This document shows positions 30,791 through 41,199 of a stretch of 64,000 nucleotides of DNA, piece by piece (position 1 is the stretch's first letter; each line of letters begins with the position of its first letter). Below the pieces are notes generated by a model. It was not told the DNA's origin and ran no database searches. It saw only the letters and a program-made list of their open reading frames with translations. The stretch is from Prochlorococcus marinus CUG1438 (lineage in GTDB: Bacteria; Cyanobacteriota; Cyanobacteriia; PCC-6307; Cyanobiaceae), in assembly GCA_017644325.1 (NCBI GenBank), contig JAEPLS010000002.1, forward strand, positions 347,336-411,335. The letters are read 5' to 3'. Both the position numbers and the translations under genes were made by a program.

Positions 30791-33325
30791 TTAAAAGTTA
30801 GCACTTGCCAACTCCTGTGAAGACTCTTCGTTGGAGATATTAATTGTAACTTTTTTATTATCATCTATATCAACTAAAGCCTTATCACCATCTTTTATTC
30901 TTCCAGAAAGAACTTCTTCAGCCAAACTATCTTCTAGTAAACGCATAACAGCTCTTCTCAACGGTCTTGCGCCGTAAGAAGGATTATAGCCCTCTTCTAC
31001 AAGTCTTTCTTTAAAAGCATCGGTTACATTTAACTTAATACCTTTATCTTGTAATCTGGCAAAAACTTCTTGTAACATTATATCAGCAATTTCTTTAACC
31101 TCATTTTTATTTAGTTGCCTGAATACAATTATCTCATCAAGTCTATTTAAAAATTCAGGTCTAAAGTATTGCTTTAGTTCTTCATTAACGAGTGATTTTA
31201 TTCTATTGTATTGACTATCTTCAACAGAATTACCAGAAAACTCAAAGCCTAAACCACCTCCTCCTTTTTCGATAACTTTAGAGCCAATATTAGATGTCAT
31301 AATTAACAAAGTATTTTTAAAGTCAACAGTTCTACCCTTGGAATCTGTTAATCTACCATCTTCTAGTAGTTGCAATAATAGATTGAATACATCTGGATGA
31401 GCCTTCTCTACTTCATCAAAAAGGACAACAGTATATGGACGTCTTCTAACAGCCTCAGTAAGCTGGCCACCTTCATTAAAACCAACATAACCTGGAGGAG
31501 AGCCTATAAGTTTACTAACAGTATGTCTTTCCATGAATTCTGACATATCAAGTCTAATCATTGCCTCCTCACTGCCAAAGAAATATGAAGCTAATGACTT
31601 AGTCAACTCAGTTTTTCCTACACCAGTAGGACCTGAAAAGATAAAACTTGCAATAGGCCTGTTAGGATTTTTTAGTCCAACCCTAGCTCTTCGAATGGCT
31701 CTTGAAACAGCCTTTACAGCCTCGTCTTGCCCTATTAGTCGTTGGTGAAGTGTCTCCTCCATATTAAGAAGCTTGACTGATTCAGTTTCTGTTAATTTCT
31801 GAACAGGCACACCTGTCCATGATGCAACGATGTGTGCTACATCTTCTTCACATACAAGGGGGCTTGATAAAAATTTTGAATCATTTTTAGTTAAGTCAGC
31901 ATTAGTATCAGAATTAGATTTTTCTTCACTTGTCGATTCTTTTTTACTTTCAAGTACTTCTTTTATTTTCGCTGATAATTCCATCTCTTTTTCTCTTAAT
32001 TGTCCAGCCTGATCAAAGTTTTGGTCTCTTACAGATTCTTCTTTTTGTTTTTGAATTTGCCTTAATTCTTTATCTATTTGTTTAGCTTCAGGGGGGAGTT
32101 TAGAATTAATTAAACGAACTCTGCTACCTGCCTCATCAATAAGATCTATAGCCTTATCTGGTAAAAATCTATCAGAAATGTAACGATCACCGAGATGAGC
32201 CGCTGCTTCTAAAGCATCATCAGTGATTTTAAGGCGATGATGTTGTTCGTAACGTTCTCTAAGACCTTTTAAAATTTCAATTGTATCTTCAATAGAAGGC
32301 TCACCAACCATGACAGGTTGGAATCTTCTTTCAAGGGCGGCATCTCTTTCAATATGTTTTCTATATTCATCAAGTGTTGTTGCTCCAATACATTGAAGTT
32401 CTCCTCTGGCTAAAGCTGGCTTTAAAATATTTGCAGCGTCTATAGCTCCTTCAGCCGCTCCGGCACCAATTAAAGTATGCACTTCGTCAATAACAAGAAT
32501 CACATTACCTGCAGATTTAATTTCTTCCATTATTTTTTTTAGTCTTTCTTCGAATTCACCCCTATATTTTGTTCCTGCTACCAAAAGTCCTATGTCAAGA
32601 GTTAAAACTCTCTTATCTTCAAGAATATCAGGGATATCACCTAACTGTATTCTTTGAGCTAAACCTTCTGCAATTGCTGTTTTACCAACACCTGGCTCTC
32701 CGATGAGTACAGGATTATTTTTTGTCCTTCTTCCTAATATTTGGACTACCCGATCAATTTCTGAATGACGGCCAACTACTGGATCTAATTTTGATTCACT
32801 AGCTAACTTTGTTAAGTTTGTTCCAAATTCATCAAGGGTAGCTGTTTTTTGATTTCCTTTACTTGAATTCGCTCCACTGCCAACATCAGCTGTTTCGCCT
32901 AACATTCTGATAACTTGTGTTCTTACTTTTGTGAGATCAATACTCAGATTCTCAAGGACTCTAGCAGCTACACCTTCACCTTCTCTGATTAGTCCTAATA
33001 ATAGATGCTCAGTTCCGATATAGTTGTGACCTAGTTGACGAGCTTCTTCAAGAGATAATTCTAAAACCCTTTTAGCCCTTGGTGTGAAAGGTATTTCGAC
33101 AGCGACAAAACCCGAACCTCTTCCAATTATTTTTTCTACTTCAATTCTTGAGTCTTTTAAGTTAACACCTAGTGATTTAAGGACCTTTGCTGCAACACCA
33201 GTCCCTTCTCCAATTAAGCCTAGGAGAATTTGTTCTGTTCCAACGAAATTATGGCCAAGTCTTCTAGCTTCCTCTTGGGCAAGCATTATGACCTTAATAG
33301 CCTTTTCTGTAAATCTTTCGAACAT
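30791..33325 (-). CDS. clpC: ATP-dependent Clp protease ATP-binding subunit ClpC
   Basis: A class I HSP100 AAA+ unfoldase that feeds ClpP-type proteases, essential in cyanobacteria. Two Clp_N repeats occupy residues 1-140 ([19 protein letters not shown] and [19 protein letters not shown]). AAA-1 has Walker [14 protein letters not shown] and Walker [18 protein letters not shown]-like middle segment (about residues 410-450) marks ClpC rather than ClpA. AAA-2 has [15 protein letters not shown] and [15 protein letters not shown], then [13 protein letters not shown]. Length 844 aa is typical. gldA-like and hydrolase genes follow closely. Confidence 0.96.
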   Translation of the reverse strand: MFERFTEKAIKVIMLAQEEARRLGHNFVGTEQILLGLIGEGTGVAAKVLKSLGVNLKDSRIEVEKIIGRGSGFVAVEIPFTPRAKRVLELSLEEARQLGHNYIGTEHLLLGLIREGEGVAARVLENLSIDLTKVRTQVIRMLGETADVGSGANSSKGNQKTATLDEFGTNLTKLASESKLDPVVGRHSEIDRVVQILGRRTKNNPVLIGEPGVGKTAIAEGLAQRIQLGDIPDILEDKRVLTLDIGLLVAGTKYRGEFEERLKKIMEEIKSAGNVILVIDEVHTLIGAGAAEGAIDAANILKPALARGELQCIGATTLDEYRKHIERDAALERRFQPVMVGEPSIEDTIEILKGLRERYEQHHRLKITDDALEAAAHLGDRYISDRFLPDKAIDLIDEAGSRVRLINSKLPPEAKQIDKELRQIQKQKEESVRDQNFDQAGQLREKEMELSAKIKEVLESKKESTSEEKSNSDTNADLTKNDSKFLSSPLVCEEDVAHIVASWTGVPVQKLTETESVKLLNMEETLHQRLIGQDEAVKAVSRAIRRARVGLKNPNRPIASFIFSGPTGVGKTELTKSLASYFFGSEEAMIRLDMSEFMERHTVSKLIGSPPGYVGFNEGGQLTEAVRRRPYTVVLFDEVEKAHPDVFNLLLQLLEDGRLTDSKGRTVDFKNTLLIMTSNIGSKVIEKGGGGLGFEFSGNSVEDSQYNRIKSLVNEELKQYFRPEFLNRLDEIIVFRQLNKNEVKEIADIMLQEVFARLQDKGIKLNVTDAFKERLVEEGYNPSYGARPLRRAVMRLLEDSLAEEVLSGRIKDGDKALVDIDDNKKVTINISNEESSQELASANF

Positions 33326-33466
33326 TAGAAGACCGAATTCCTACTAATAACCTACCAGTAATATGTCAATTTTGTGTTCAGAATGAGCTTTTGTGAATAC
33401 CCAAAAAGGTAATTTATTTATTTAAACCCAACTTTTTTGGTGGTATAGCAGTAAATTATAGTAATT

Positions 33467-33946
33467 TCAAGCATTCTGGTTATCCGCACAATATGTATTT
33501 ATAAATCCTTTTGCTGTTAATTTTTTTTCTTTTAAAAGAGCATCTGAACCATCTCTATAATAATTTTTTCTTATTCCCACGGTAAAAAAATCAAACCGAC
33601 TATAAAATTTTTCAGCAGAAAAATTGCTCTTAGAGACTTCTAATATTAATTTTTTTACATTTATTTTTTCGCATAACTCTATTAAGTAGCTCATAAGATC
33701 AGATCCAAAACCTTTATTTCTAAAATCATTCAATACTGAAAAATAATTAATTTGTGCCTCATCCAGAACAACTTGAAGAACACAAATTCCTACTAATTGA
33801 TTTCCAAATGACAATCCAAAGACTTTTGTACCCTCTTTTTTAAATTCGTTAGCCCATTGTTTTTTGTTCCACAATGAAATCGTATTTGAATCTAATTCAT
33901 AACATAAGTCAACATCTTTCTCATTTATTTGTTTAATAGATATCAT
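33467..33946 (-). CDS. rimI: GNAT acetyltransferase, probable ribosomal-protein-S18-alanine N-acetyltransferase
   Basis: A 159-residue GNAT-fold protein. The acetyl-CoA-binding A motif is VLNDFRNKGFGSDLMSYLIEL. The B motif region is LILEVSKSNFSAEKFYSRFDF, ending in VGIRKNYYRDGSDALLKEK, a pattern typical of RimI-like enzymes. RimI acetylates the N-terminus of ribosomal protein S18 in E. coli; other GNAT substrates are possible. It is divergent from lysA (78 bp) and separated from clpC by 141 bp in which I see no gene. Confidence 0.78.
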   Translation of the reverse strand: MISIKQINEKDVDLCYELDSNTISLWNKKQWANEFKKEGTKVFGLSFGNQLVGICVLQVVLDEAQINYFSVLNDFRNKGFGSDLMSYLIELCEKINVKKLILEVSKSNFSAEKFYSRFDFFTVGIRKNYYRDGSDALLKEKKLTAKGFINTYCADNQNA

Positions 33947-34024
33947 TTTATAGTAGACAAATACTTAAATATTTAAATTAAAGTCATTATAAAATATGGC
34001 AGTTTTAACCCCTTTGTAATTCCC

Positions 34025-35398
34025 ATGGAAGAAAAAAAATCCTTCTTAAAAAACAAGATAGACTCTAAAAGTCCAAATAAAAATATAGTTCCGATAACTA
34101 CATCAATTGGAAGTGATGGGAAATTATCAGTTGGTGGATGTTCTATTGAAGAGTTAGTAAAAAAATATGATTCTCCACTTTACATTTTGGATGAAATCAC
34201 ACTAAGAAATTCTTGTAGAGCGTATAAAAAAGCCCTAGAAAAATATTACCCAGGCAATTCACTACCCATATACGCTTCAAAGGCTAATAGTTCTATCTTC
34301 ATGAGTAATCTTGTTTCCTCAGAAGGTTTAGGACTTGATGCTGTTTCTGAAGGGGAATTATTAACGGCTCTAAAAGGTGGGGTTCCAAATGAAAAAATTG
34401 TTTTTCATGGAAACAATAAATCAGATAAAGAAATAGAGTTCGCGGTAAAAAATAATATTAAAGTAATTGTAGATAATGACTATGATTTAAAAAGATTAGA
34501 GGAAATTTCAAATTCATTAAATCATCAATTAGAAATAATGATTCGCTTTACTCCTGGCATAGAATGTCACACACATGAGTATATAAGGACAGGATCCTTT
34601 GACAGCAAATTTGGTTTTGGAATTGAATATTTGAATGTTTTATTTGCCAGCATCAAAGATGCTAAACATCTAAAGTTAAAAGGATTACATGCTCATATTG
34701 GTTCCCAGATTTTTGAATTAGAACCTCATGAGGATCTTGGTGAAATAATGGTAAATGTCATTTTAGAAGCCAGAAAGTTTGGCCACAATATTGAGGAACT
34801 TAATGTGGGGGGAGGTTTAGGTATCAAATATACAGAAAGTGATGATCCACCTTCAATTGATGAATGGGTCAAAACAATTTCATCTTCTGTTGTTGAGGCT
34901 TGCAAAAAAAACAACTTGGATCTTCCTACTTTAATGTGTGAGCCTGGTAGATCTATAGTATCTACAGCAGGTATTACGATTTACAAAATTGGAGCATTTA
35001 AAAAAATTCCTGGGATCAGAACATATTTATCTGTTGATGGCGGGATGAGTGATAATCCAAGACCAATAACATATCAATCAAATTACTCCGCATGTTTAGT
35101 AAGTAATCCATTGAATATTAACTCCAAAAATAAATATACTATTGCTGGTAAGCATTGCGAATCAGGAGATGTACTATTTAAAGAAATAGAATTAGCAAAT
35201 TGCAAAACAGGTGATCTTATCTGTGTTTTTGGAACTGGTGCCTACAATAATTCAATGAGTTCTAATTACAATAGGATTCCTAGACCTGCTGCTCTCTTAG
35301 TTTGTGATGGGGAAGCAGAGATTATTCAAAAAAGAGAAAGTCCATTAGATCTATTGAAATATGATGTATTACCGGATCGCTTTATTAAACAAAATTAG
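34025..35398 (+). CDS. lysA: diaminopimelate decarboxylase
   Basis: The last enzyme of lysine synthesis, converting meso-diaminopimelate to L-lysine. It is a fold-type III PLP enzyme: the Schiff-base lysine is in LPIYASKANSS, the PLP-phosphate glycine loop is NVGGGLGIKY, EPGRSIVSTAG follows, and CESGDV and FGTGAYNNSMSSNYN contain active-site residues from the partner subunit. Length 457 aa is normal, with a slightly extended polar N-terminus. It heads a tight plus-strand run of six genes (lysA, dacA, uppS, bioB, trhO and an unknown). Confidence 0.95.
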   Translation: MEEKKSFLKNKIDSKSPNKNIVPITTSIGSDGKLSVGGCSIEELVKKYDSPLYILDEITLRNSCRAYKKALEKYYPGNSLPIYASKANSSIFMSNLVSSEGLGLDAVSEGELLTALKGGVPNEKIVFHGNNKSDKEIEFAVKNNIKVIVDNDYDLKRLEEISNSLNHQLEIMIRFTPGIECHTHEYIRTGSFDSKFGFGIEYLNVLFASIKDAKHLKLKGLHAHIGSQIFELEPHEDLGEIMVNVILEARKFGHNIEELNVGGGLGIKYTESDDPPSIDEWVKTISSSVVEACKKNNLDLPTLMCEPGRSIVSTAGITIYKIGAFKKIPGIRTYLSVDGGMSDNPRPITYQSNYSACLVSNPLNINSKNKYTIAGKHCESGDVLFKEIELANCKTGDLICVFGTGAYNNSMSSNYNRIPRPAALLVCDGEAEIIQKRESPLDLLKYDVLPDRFIKQN

Positions 35399-35426
35399 GT
35401 ACATTTAAATTAATTTTGTTTTTAAT

Positions 35427-36335
35427 GTGAATTTCTGGGGGTTTATAAATTTAAAGTTTTTATTAGATGTCTTATTTGCTCTCGGCTTTGGTCTTTTGTT
35501 ATTTTCTAGAGTAAAAGAACAGAGAACGTTATGGCTCTTGAGGGGATATTTGTTTTTAGTTTCAACCGCCTGGTTCATACAAAGATATGCCTATCTTCCT
35601 TTAACATCAAAATTAATTGATGCTGTAGTTCTCGCTTGTTCTCTTTCCTTAGCAATTCTTTGGCAAGGAGAACTACGGAGATTAATGGAATTATTAGGCA
35701 CTGGTAGGCTAGCTGTATTACTAGGAAATCCACCAAAAGAATTTAGAGCCACTTCAACAACTATTACTCAATTAGTTGATACTGCCGGTAAACTTTCTCA
35801 AAACAGGAGAGGGGCATTAATAGTTGTTGATTTGGGCAGTGACTTGAGACCTGAAGATTTTCTATATTCAGGAACAAATATTGAAGCACAATTATCAACT
35901 GACCTTCTAATAAATCTTTTTGCAACAGATACCCCATTACATGATGGAGCAGTTCTTGTTAAAGGTAACAAAATAATATCTGCCGGCGTAATACTTCCTC
36001 TCTCAAGGCAAGGAATTAGTAGATACGGTACAAGACATTTAGCAGCATTAGGAATTACAGAAAGATTTGACAGGTGTATTTGTATTGTTGTTTCTGAAGA
36101 GACAGGTACGTTATCCTTAGCGAACCAAGGAAAACTTGAAAGACCAATTACCAGTAGTAGATTGCAAGAACTTCTTGTGAATTTGATTGGTAATCAAAAC
36201 ACCATAGGAACAAGTAAATCAGCGTTAAGTAAAAATACTTTATCCCAAAAGACAATTTCAAGTGATAATACTATCAGTAATATGAATGAAAAAGATTCCA
36301 ATAAATCAGAAATCATTATTAACAAAAAGGATTAA
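35427..36335 (+). CDS. dacA: diadenylate cyclase (CdaA/DacA type)
   Basis: It makes the second messenger c-di-AMP from two ATP. Three membrane helices (residues about 8-25, 35-50 and 57-75) precede the DAC domain, the CdaA layout. DAC motifs are ATDTPLHDGAVLVKGNKI (DGA) and SRYGTRHLAALGITE (RHR-like). The start is a GTG at 35427; an ATG two bases upstream is followed at once by TGA. After about residue 255 there is a Ser/Asn/Lys-rich, probably disordered tail of roughly 45 residues. It is 28 bp after lysA and 3 bp before uppS. A possible c-di-AMP hydrolase is at 8871-10343. Confidence 0.9.
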   Translation: MNFWGFINLKFLLDVLFALGFGLLLFSRVKEQRTLWLLRGYLFLVSTAWFIQRYAYLPLTSKLIDAVVLACSLSLAILWQGELRRLMELLGTGRLAVLLGNPPKEFRATSTTITQLVDTAGKLSQNRRGALIVVDLGSDLRPEDFLYSGTNIEAQLSTDLLINLFATDTPLHDGAVLVKGNKIISAGVILPLSRQGISRYGTRHLAALGITERFDRCICIVVSEETGTLSLANQGKLERPITSSRLQELLVNLIGNQNTIGTSKSALSKNTLSQKTISSDNTISNMNEKDSNKSEIIINKKD

Positions 36336-36338
36336 CTA

Positions 36339-37142
36339 ATGAGCTTAGGAAAAATAATTGACAAGACAAATAATGACTTATCTAGAAGGATAGATAAGCA
36401 GAAAGTTCCAGAACATGTAGCAATAATTATGGACGGGAATGGGAGATGGGCCACCAAAAGAGGTTTACCTCGTTCATTTGGACACAACAAAGGTGTTAGC
36501 GTACTAAAAGAGATTATTAAGGCATCTAAAAAGTTAGGTTGTAAGGTACTTACTGTTTATGCTTTTTCGACTGAAAATTGGACACGGCCAACAAAAGAAG
36601 TTAACTTTCTCATAAATCTTTTTAGCGAAGTTTTGAGAAACGAAATAGAAGAAATCCATCAAGAATCTATAAAAATTAAATTCATAGGAGATATAACCCC
36701 TTTCCCAAAGACTTTAAAAGAAATAATCTACAGTTCAGAATCTCTAACAATTAATAATAGTTCTTTTTTATTAAATGTTTGTGTTAACTACGGAGGAAGA
36801 CAAGAAATAGTAAAAGTTGCAAAAGAACTAGTATTAAAATCTTCTTCTGGAGAAATAAAACCAAGTGAAGTTAATGAAGAATTATTTAATTCGAAGCTAT
36901 TAACTAAGGGTATTAAGGATCCAGAATTACTAATAAGAACTAGTGGAGAGAAAAGGATTAGTAATTTTCTTTTATGGCAGTTAGCTTATTCAGAAATTTA
37001 TATATCTGACGTTCTATGGCCTGACTTCAATGAGTTCGAATTTCTGAAAGCAATAATTGATTACCAATCAAGGAATAGACGTTTCGGCGGTATAGAATCA
37101 TTACCAAATGAATCTTTTGAAGATTCTCAATTTTCTTCCTAA
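36339..37142 (+). CDS. uppS: isoprenyl transferase (undecaprenyl diphosphate synthase type)
   Basis: A cis-prenyltransferase building the long-chain lipid carrier for peptidoglycan and polysaccharides. The catalytic Asp and diphosphate loop are in AIIMDGNGRWATKRGLPRS (from residue 28). Then come VYAFSTENWTRP and the C-terminal signature ELLIRTSGEKRISNFLLWQ with AYSEIYISDVLWPDF. Length 267 aa is normal. It starts 3 bp after dacA and ends 6 bp before bioB, so translation is probably coupled. Confidence 0.95.
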   Translation: MSLGKIIDKTNNDLSRRIDKQKVPEHVAIIMDGNGRWATKRGLPRSFGHNKGVSVLKEIIKASKKLGCKVLTVYAFSTENWTRPTKEVNFLINLFSEVLRNEIEEIHQESIKIKFIGDITPFPKTLKEIIYSSESLTINNSSFLLNVCVNYGGRQEIVKVAKELVLKSSSGEIKPSEVNEELFNSKLLTKGIKDPELLIRTSGEKRISNFLLWQLAYSEIYISDVLWPDFNEFEFLKAIIDYQSRNRRFGGIESLPNESFEDSQFSS

Positions 37143-37148
37143 CAAAAA

Positions 37149-38156
37149 ATGACTAATTTGGATAATCATTTTAATAGTAAAATTAGGTTCGATTGGGAAA
37201 AAGAGGAGATATTGGAAATACTTAATATGCCTCTGATTGATTTAATGTGGGAATCACAAATAGTTCATAGAAAATTTAATAACTATAAAGTTCAATTAGC
37301 ATCATTGTTCAGCGTAAAAACTGGTGGATGCGAGGAAAATTGCTCATACTGTAGCCAATCAATTTATAGTGCTAGCGAAATCAAAAGTCACCCACAGTTA
37401 CAAGTTGAAGAGGTTTTAGCAAGAGCTCAAACTGCGAAAAAAGAGGGTGCAGATAGATTTTGTATGGGTTGGGCATGGAGAGAGATTAGAGATGGGAAAT
37501 CTTTTGATGCAATGTTAAAAATGGTTAGCGGTGTAAGAGATTTAGGAATGGAAGCATGCGTTACTGCTGGAATGCTTACAGAAGAACAAGCTTCAAGACT
37601 CGCCGATGCAGGTTTGACCGCGTATAACCACAATCTTGATACTAGTCCTGAGCACTATAAAAATATTATTACAACTAGAACTTATCAAGACAGACTAGAT
37701 ACCATCAAAAGAGTAAGGAATGCAGGAATAAATGTTTGTTGTGGAGGAATTATAGGTTTGGGTGAAACCAATAGCGATAGAGCATCTCTTTTGAAAGTGC
37801 TTTCAAACATGAATCCGCACCCTGAAAGTGTCCCTATAAATTCATTAGTAGCTATTGAAGGTACTGGTTTAGAAGATAATCAAGAAATCGACTCTATTGA
37901 GATGATAAGGATGATAGCTACAGCAAGAATTCTTATGCCTAAAAGCAAAATAAGATTAAGTGCAGGACGAGAAAAGCTATCAAAAGAGGCCCAAATTTTA
38001 TGTTTTCAATGCGGGGCAAATTCAATTTTTTACGGAGATGAGTTACTCACAACTTCTAATCCATCTTTTCAATCAGATAGAAAACTTCTTAAGGAGGTTG
38101 GAGTATCATTTAACAAAGATTTTGAGACTTCTGAAAGAACATTATCTTCTCTATGA
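37149..38156 (+). CDS. bioB: biotin synthase
   Basis: A radical-SAM enzyme inserting sulphur into dethiobiotin. The SAM cluster motif [13 protein letters not shown] is at about residues 58-70. It is followed by the family blocks [28 protein letters not shown] and [10 protein letters not shown], whose conserved cysteines bind the auxiliary Fe-S cluster, and then KIRLSAGRE. Length 335 aa is normal. The stop overlaps the start of trhO by 4 bp (ATGA). Confidence 0.96.
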   Translation: MTNLDNHFNSKIRFDWEKEEILEILNMPLIDLMWESQIVHRKFNNYKVQLASLFSVKTGGCEENCSYCSQSIYSASEIKSHPQLQVEEVLARAQTAKKEGADRFCMGWAWREIRDGKSFDAMLKMVSGVRDLGMEACVTAGMLTEEQASRLADAGLTAYNHNLDTSPEHYKNIITTRTYQDRLDTIKRVRNAGINVCCGGIIGLGETNSDRASLLKVLSNMNPHPESVPINSLVAIEGTGLEDNQEIDSIEMIRMIATARILMPKSKIRLSAGREKLSKEAQILCFQCGANSIFYGDELLTTSNPSFQSDRKLLKEVGVSFNKDFETSERTLSSL

Positions 38157-39085
38157 AAGGCAAAAATTATAAAATAGTTTCTCTTTATTCTTTTTTTCCA
38201 TTTCAAGAAAATTTTATTCTTGATCTCAAAAATAAATTATTAGAAATCGAAAATGATAACGATCTTTCAGGATTATTAATTTTTGCAGGTGAGGGTATTA
38301 ATGGAACTATTTGTGCTGAGAAAAATGTGATTGATATAGTTATCAATTTACTTAGCAAATATACAGATAATAGAAATTTGAATATCAAAGTAAACTTTTC
38401 AAAAAAAAAGGTATTCAAAAAATTAAAAATAAAAATCAAAAAAGAAATAGTTACGATGGGCATCAATGGAATAAACCCTTCACAAGATAATGGGACTTAT
38501 ATTGATTCAACTGATTGGAATAAGTTAATTAAAAATAAAAATACAATTGTCATTGATACTAGAAATCATTACGAAGTTTCTATAGGAACATTTCAGAATT
38601 CTATAAATCCAAATACAAGAAACTTTAGTGAATTCCCCGGATGGGTTGATGATCATTTAGATAATTATTTAGAAAATAAACAATCTACAAATATAGCAAT
38701 GTTTTGTACTGGAGGTATCAGATGTGAAAAAGCTACTAGTTTGTTGAAAAAGAAAGGTTATAAAAATATTTATCATCTTCAAGGGGGCATCCTTCAATAC
38801 CTTGATGATATACCAAAAGAAGAAAACTTATTTGAAGGTGAATGTTATGTTTTTGATAAAAGAGTTGCTTTAGATCAAGAATTAGAAAAAGGCTCCTACT
38901 CAATTTGTCATGCATGCGGAATGCCAGTTTCAATTCTAGATCAAGAAAGAAAAGAATATAGAAAGGGTATCCAATGTCATTTCTGCATAGACCAATTTAG
39001 TGATGATGATAGAAAAAGATTTGAAGAAAGACAAAAACAAATTGATAGATTAAAAGTGGAAAATCATAAAATCTATAAGGACTAA
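38153..39085 (+). CDS. trhO: rhodanese-domain tRNA uridine hydroxylase TrhO (YceA family)
   Basis: The protein matches the YceA/TrhO family, which hydroxylates U34 in certain tRNAs in E. coli and B. subtilis. An N-terminal ferredoxin-like domain ([14 protein letters not shown]) is followed by a rhodanese domain with [10 protein letters not shown] and the active loop [13 protein letters not shown]. The C-terminal segment has paired cysteines, CHACGMPVS and CHFC, probably a small metal site. Length 310 aa is normal. It overlaps bioB by 4 bp, and the unknown gene at 39097 follows after 11 bp. Confidence 0.87.
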   Translation: MKGKNYKIVSLYSFFPFQENFILDLKNKLLEIENDNDLSGLLIFAGEGINGTICAEKNVIDIVINLLSKYTDNRNLNIKVNFSKKKVFKKLKIKIKKEIVTMGINGINPSQDNGTYIDSTDWNKLIKNKNTIVIDTRNHYEVSIGTFQNSINPNTRNFSEFPGWVDDHLDNYLENKQSTNIAMFCTGGIRCEKATSLLKKKGYKNIYHLQGGILQYLDDIPKEENLFEGECYVFDKRVALDQELEKGSYSICHACGMPVSILDQERKEYRKGIQCHFCIDQFSDDDRKRFEERQKQIDRLKVENHKIYKD

Positions 39086-39096
39086 TTTTCAAAATC

Positions 39097-39588
39097 ATGA
39101 AAGTTGAAGAATTGGAAAAGTTAGCAGGAACCATTGGATTATTAATTAAAATTCAAGTTAGAGAAACTCTCGGATTATGTTTCTTTAGAATCGTTATAGC
39201 AGAACAGAAAGATAACATAATTAAGATTTGGGCCGAAATGAAAGGTTGGACTTATCTAAATAAAAAAGGTATTCAACTTGATACATTAAGAATCCTTAGT
39301 AAAGCGCCTGTTTTTGTTTCGGAATTAATATGGGCAACAACTATGGCTTGGGCAATTGAAAAAAAATCAAGCAACAAAGTAAGACTTTTAGCTATTTTTG
39401 ATAGTGAAGGATATAGTAAAAAACTTGTAAGATATTTCAAATTAATAGGATTCAAAATTGTAAAAGAAGTTGGTTCTAGCCCATTAGATCTTTTATTAAG
39501 ATTGGTTTGGGGAGGTGCAGGTACACTCATGAACGGGGAATGTATTTCCATATTGAAAAAAATTGAAAAAAAACTGTCTTTAATTTAA
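39097..39588 (+). CDS. conserved hypothetical, possible GNAT-like fold
   Basis: No function is assigned. The 163-residue soluble protein has a C-terminal half that recalls a GNAT C-terminal region: LLAIFDSEGYSKKLVRYFKL, then a GFKIVKEVG-type strand and RLVWGGAGTLMNGE. A full acetyl-CoA-binding motif is not evident. It is the last gene of the lysA-dacA-uppS-bioB-trhO run and converges on lipA with a 5-bp gap. Confidence 0.65.
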   Translation: MKVEELEKLAGTIGLLIKIQVRETLGLCFFRIVIAEQKDNIIKIWAEMKGWTYLNKKGIQLDTLRILSKAPVFVSELIWATTMAWAIEKKSSNKVRLLAIFDSEGYSKKLVRYFKLIGFKIVKEVGSSPLDLLLRLVWGGAGTLMNGECISILKKIEKKLSLI

Positions 39589-39593
39589 GAAAG

Positions 39594-40493
39594 TTAACCC
39601 GCATGATAACTACTTCTAACTAATGGGCCAGAAGATACTTTTTTGAATCCTAATTCCTTAGAGAAGCGATATAAATATTCAAACTCTGATGGATCCCAAT
39701 ATTTCTCAACTGCCAAATGATTTAATGAGGGCCTTAAATATTGGCCAATTGTAATTTGATCACAATCTATTTTTTTAAGATCATAAATTGTATTTTTTAT
39801 TTCATCCAATGTTTCCCCAAGACCTAACATAATGCCTGATTTGGTTTGAATATGAGGAGCAATATCTTTTGACTTTTTTAGCAAGGTAAGGGATTTTTTG
39901 TAATTCGCACCCCTTCTAACTTCTTTTTGAAGTCTTTCAACAGTTTCAAGATTATGATTAAAGCATATTGGATCTTTTTCTAAAATCATCTTCAATCTCT
40001 CAGTCTGAAGGTTATTAGTTTCATAAAAATTTTTGCCTCCACCCCATAAATCAGGAGTTAAAACCTCTATTTTTATTGTTGAATCAATTTTTCTAATCTC
40101 ATCAATTGTTGATATAAATAAATTTGCACCATGATCAGGGAGATCGTCTCTAGCTACAGATGTCAAAACAACATATTTCAAATTTAGTACTTTCACTGCT
40201 TCAGCGACTTGAGTACATTCATCAATATTGATAGAACTAGGTCTACCTTTATTTACCTGACAAAAAGCACATGAACGAGAACATATCGATCCGCCCAGTA
40301 AGAAAGTGGCTGTTCCTGAGGCATAACATTCTGCTCTATTTGGACATCTTGCTTCTTCACAAATAGTATGAATATTTGATTTTTTGATGAGCGTTTGTAT
40401 TTTTTCGGATTCTGAAGCTTTACTAATAGGAAATTTAATCCAAGAGGGAAGTCTTAAGATTTTTTCTTTCTTGATTAGATTATTGTCTCTCAT
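39594..40493 (-). CDS. lipA: lipoyl synthase
   Basis: A radical-SAM enzyme inserting two sulphurs into octanoyl groups on lipoyl domains. The auxiliary cluster cysteines lie in CEEARCPNRAECY, and the SAM cluster is in GGSICSRSCAFCQV. Further blocks are VVLTSVARDDLPDHGA, ICFNHNLETVERL and GLGETLDEI, with the Ser ligand in the terminal RSSYHAG. Length 299 aa is normal. Cyanobacteria often have two LipA paralogues; I cannot tell which one this is. It begins 3 bp after recR ends. Confidence 0.94.
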   Translation of the reverse strand: MRDNNLIKKEKILRLPSWIKFPISKASESEKIQTLIKKSNIHTICEEARCPNRAECYASGTATFLLGGSICSRSCAFCQVNKGRPSSINIDECTQVAEAVKVLNLKYVVLTSVARDDLPDHGANLFISTIDEIRKIDSTIKIEVLTPDLWGGGKNFYETNNLQTERLKMILEKDPICFNHNLETVERLQKEVRRGANYKKSLTLLKKSKDIAPHIQTKSGIMLGLGETLDEIKNTIYDLKKIDCDQITIGQYLRPSLNHLAVEKYWDPSEFEYLYRFSKELGFKKVSSGPLVRSSYHAG

Positions 40494-40496
40494 TGT

Positions 40497-41102
40497 CTAA
40501 TTTAGTTTTGTTCTTCCCTCTAACGCCCTTGCAAGTGTAACTTCATCCACATATTCAAGTTCACTACCCATTGGGAGGCCATATGCAATCCTCGTAACTT
40601 TAGTAAAAGAGGCTAACAATTTCCCAATATAAAGACTTGTTGTATCTCCCTCAACACTGGGGGGCAATGCCAATATGATCTCATCTATTTCAGACTTACT
40701 AACTCTCTCTACCAAGCTTCTTATCTCTAAGAGTTCGGGTCCAACAGAATCCATTGGGGATATTAAACCACCAATAACGTGGTAAACACCTTTAAATTCT
40801 CTGGCGCGCTCCAAAGCAAGCAGATCTTTGGTTTCTGCCACTACACAGATTAGTTTTTGATTTCTTTCAGTATTTTTACAAATTTCACACTCATCTTCTG
40901 AAGTCAAATTGAAACATTTTTTGCAACGACCAACATTACTATGCGCTTCTATAAGAGCCTTTGAAAAATCTCTTATTGTACTTTCAGGTTGTTTTAAAAT
41001 AAACAGGGCTAATCGTTGCGCTGTTCTTGGACCAATCCCTGGGAATTTCTCAAAATGACCAATTAATTTTGAAAGCGGTTTGGTATAAGTAATCAAAATC
41101 AA
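40497..41102 (-). CDS. recR: recombination protein RecR
   Basis: RecR works with RecO and RecF to load RecA at gaps. The helix-hairpin-helix region [20 protein letters not shown] is followed by a C4 zinc finger ([18 protein letters not shown]). The Toprim domain has [16 protein letters not shown] and [15 protein letters not shown], ending in [10 protein letters not shown]. Length 201 aa is normal. It is upstream of lipA (3-bp gap) and divergent from the PsbP-like gene (97 bp). Confidence 0.95.
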   Translation of the reverse strand: MILITYTKPLSKLIGHFEKFPGIGPRTAQRLALFILKQPESTIRDFSKALIEAHSNVGRCKKCFNLTSEDECEICKNTERNQKLICVVAETKDLLALERAREFKGVYHVIGGLISPMDSVGPELLEIRSLVERVSKSEIDEIILALPPSVEGDTTSLYIGKLLASFTKVTRIAYGLPMGSELEYVDEVTLARALEGRTKLN

Positions 41103-41199
41103 ACTATTTCTAGGGATAATTTAGACGCAAAATTCTGAATTGCCATAATTGTTTGCTTTTAATGTCTTATTATGTTTTTAGTTAGTAATTTCAAACAAA

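Noticed and set aside
35425..35430. ATG just upstream of dacA
   Set aside because: It is followed directly by TGA, so the real start is the GTG at 35427.
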